Part shown: positions 5,821 through 6,018 of the stretch, piece after piece
How positions within the stretch are numbered: position 1 is the stretch's first letter
Layout: the number at the start of each line of letters is the position of its first letter
Assembly (NCBI GenBank): GCA_002684175.1
Contig: NYUU01000126.1
Location: 1-6,018 of the forward strand
Reading direction: 5' to 3'
DNA from: Synechococcus sp. CPC35
Lineage (GTDB): Bacteria > Cyanobacteriota > Cyanobacteriia > PCC-6307 > Cyanobiaceae
Length of the DNA: 6,018 nucleotides
Program-made: the position numbers and the translations under genes
The notes under the pieces: generated by a model
Seen by the model: only the letters and a program-made list of their open reading frames with translations
Told to the model about the DNA's origin: nothing
Database searches by the model: none

Positions 5821-5996
5821 GAATCAAATTTAACAGCAGAGTGAACTGACAGTTAGAGGCGGCTGTCTGATATGGGGAACAAAATGCCAAATATAATGTG
5901 GATCACTGTCTTCAATTAGAGAGGAGGTGATGATTAAAGCAAGCAGACCATGTGCCTAAACATCGTTGACTAAAGTGAAAAGAAGGATGATTATAG
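5821..5996 (+). other. mixed intergenic tail with an orphan Shine-Dalgarno
   Basis: No supported gene. AGGAGGTGAT at 5922-5931 matches the full anti-Shine-Dalgarno complement, but the ATG at 5930 overlaps it and opens only eight codons, and ATG 5950 opens seven. A 15-codon frame begins at ATG 5872. AAGCAAGCAGA (5937-5947) repeats exactly at 5438-5448. Confidence 0.4.
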
Positions 5997-6018
5997 ATGG
6001 AACAAAATATGCAAAAAA
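5997..6018 (+). CDS. possible start of a gene cut by the window end
   Basis: ATG 5997 follows AAGGA (5983-5987) at nine bases, an ideal ribosome-site spacing, and the frame (MEQNMQK) stays open to the last base. A second frame from ATG 5987 (MIIDGTKYAK), also open, overlaps it and has its purine tract too close. Too little is present to identify either. Confidence 0.22.

Noticed and set aside
5919..5931. Possible 3' end fragment of a 16S rRNA gene in reverse
   Set aside because: Only the ATCACCTCCT core matches; the neighbouring conserved GGCTGG part is absent, so it is chance or a Shine-Dalgarno sequence.
3426..6018. tRNA genes, CRISPR repeats, transposase or insertion-sequence ends
   Set aside because: Looked for cloverleaf-like GGTTCRANYCC arms, regularly spaced repeats and terminal inverted repeats with target duplications; none was visible.

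Overview
The window looks like chromosomal DNA of a marine picocyanobacterium, most likely Synechococcus-like. The support is a plastocyanin gene with a short precursor (oxygenic photosynthesis), hemE, a glgB-type branching enzyme, and a tight same-strand order glgB-hemE-SDR epimerase-petE. I recall that order as conserved in marine Synechococcus/Prochlorococcus, but I could not search for it. The Nif11-family small protein fits the same lineage.

Left half (about 1-3055): a dense, GC-rich block of housekeeping genes on the + strand. It holds the 3' end of glgB (glycogen branching), hemE (uroporphyrinogen III to coproporphyrinogen III, feeding heme and chlorophyll), an NAD(P)-binding SDR epimerase/dehydratase that overlaps hemE by four bases, and petE (plastocyanin, electron carrier from cytochrome b6f to photosystem I). 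petE is followed by two back-to-back inverted repeats. The second is a perfect 42-bp palindrome with an A6/T6 frame and is a clear bidirectional terminator.

Right half (about 3056-6018): composition changes abruptly to AT-rich, gene-poor DNA typical of an accessory region. By hand count, 3601-3960 is about 36% G+C with about three times as much A as T on the + strand. It carries three small or medium genes: a Nif11-domain protein with no lanthipeptide-type core, a divergent HesB/IscA-like protein with a C...CxxC cysteine pattern, and on the - strand a 2OG-Fe(II) oxygenase-like protein with an HxD...H facial triad. Around 5645-5850 a GC-rich patch (53% G+C over 5581-5760) encodes, on the - strand, what looks like the broken C-terminal end of a PP2C-type phosphatase. 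The last bases may start another + strand gene.

The left-half genes are ordinary core metabolism and photosynthesis. The right half does not form a recognisable pathway. A Nif11-type peptide near a 2OG oxygenase invites a RiPP-tailoring idea, but no leader cleavage site, Cys-containing core, cyclase, radical SAM enzyme or transporter is visible, so I give it only as a weak hypothesis. I found no tRNA, rRNA, CRISPR array, transposase or insertion sequence.
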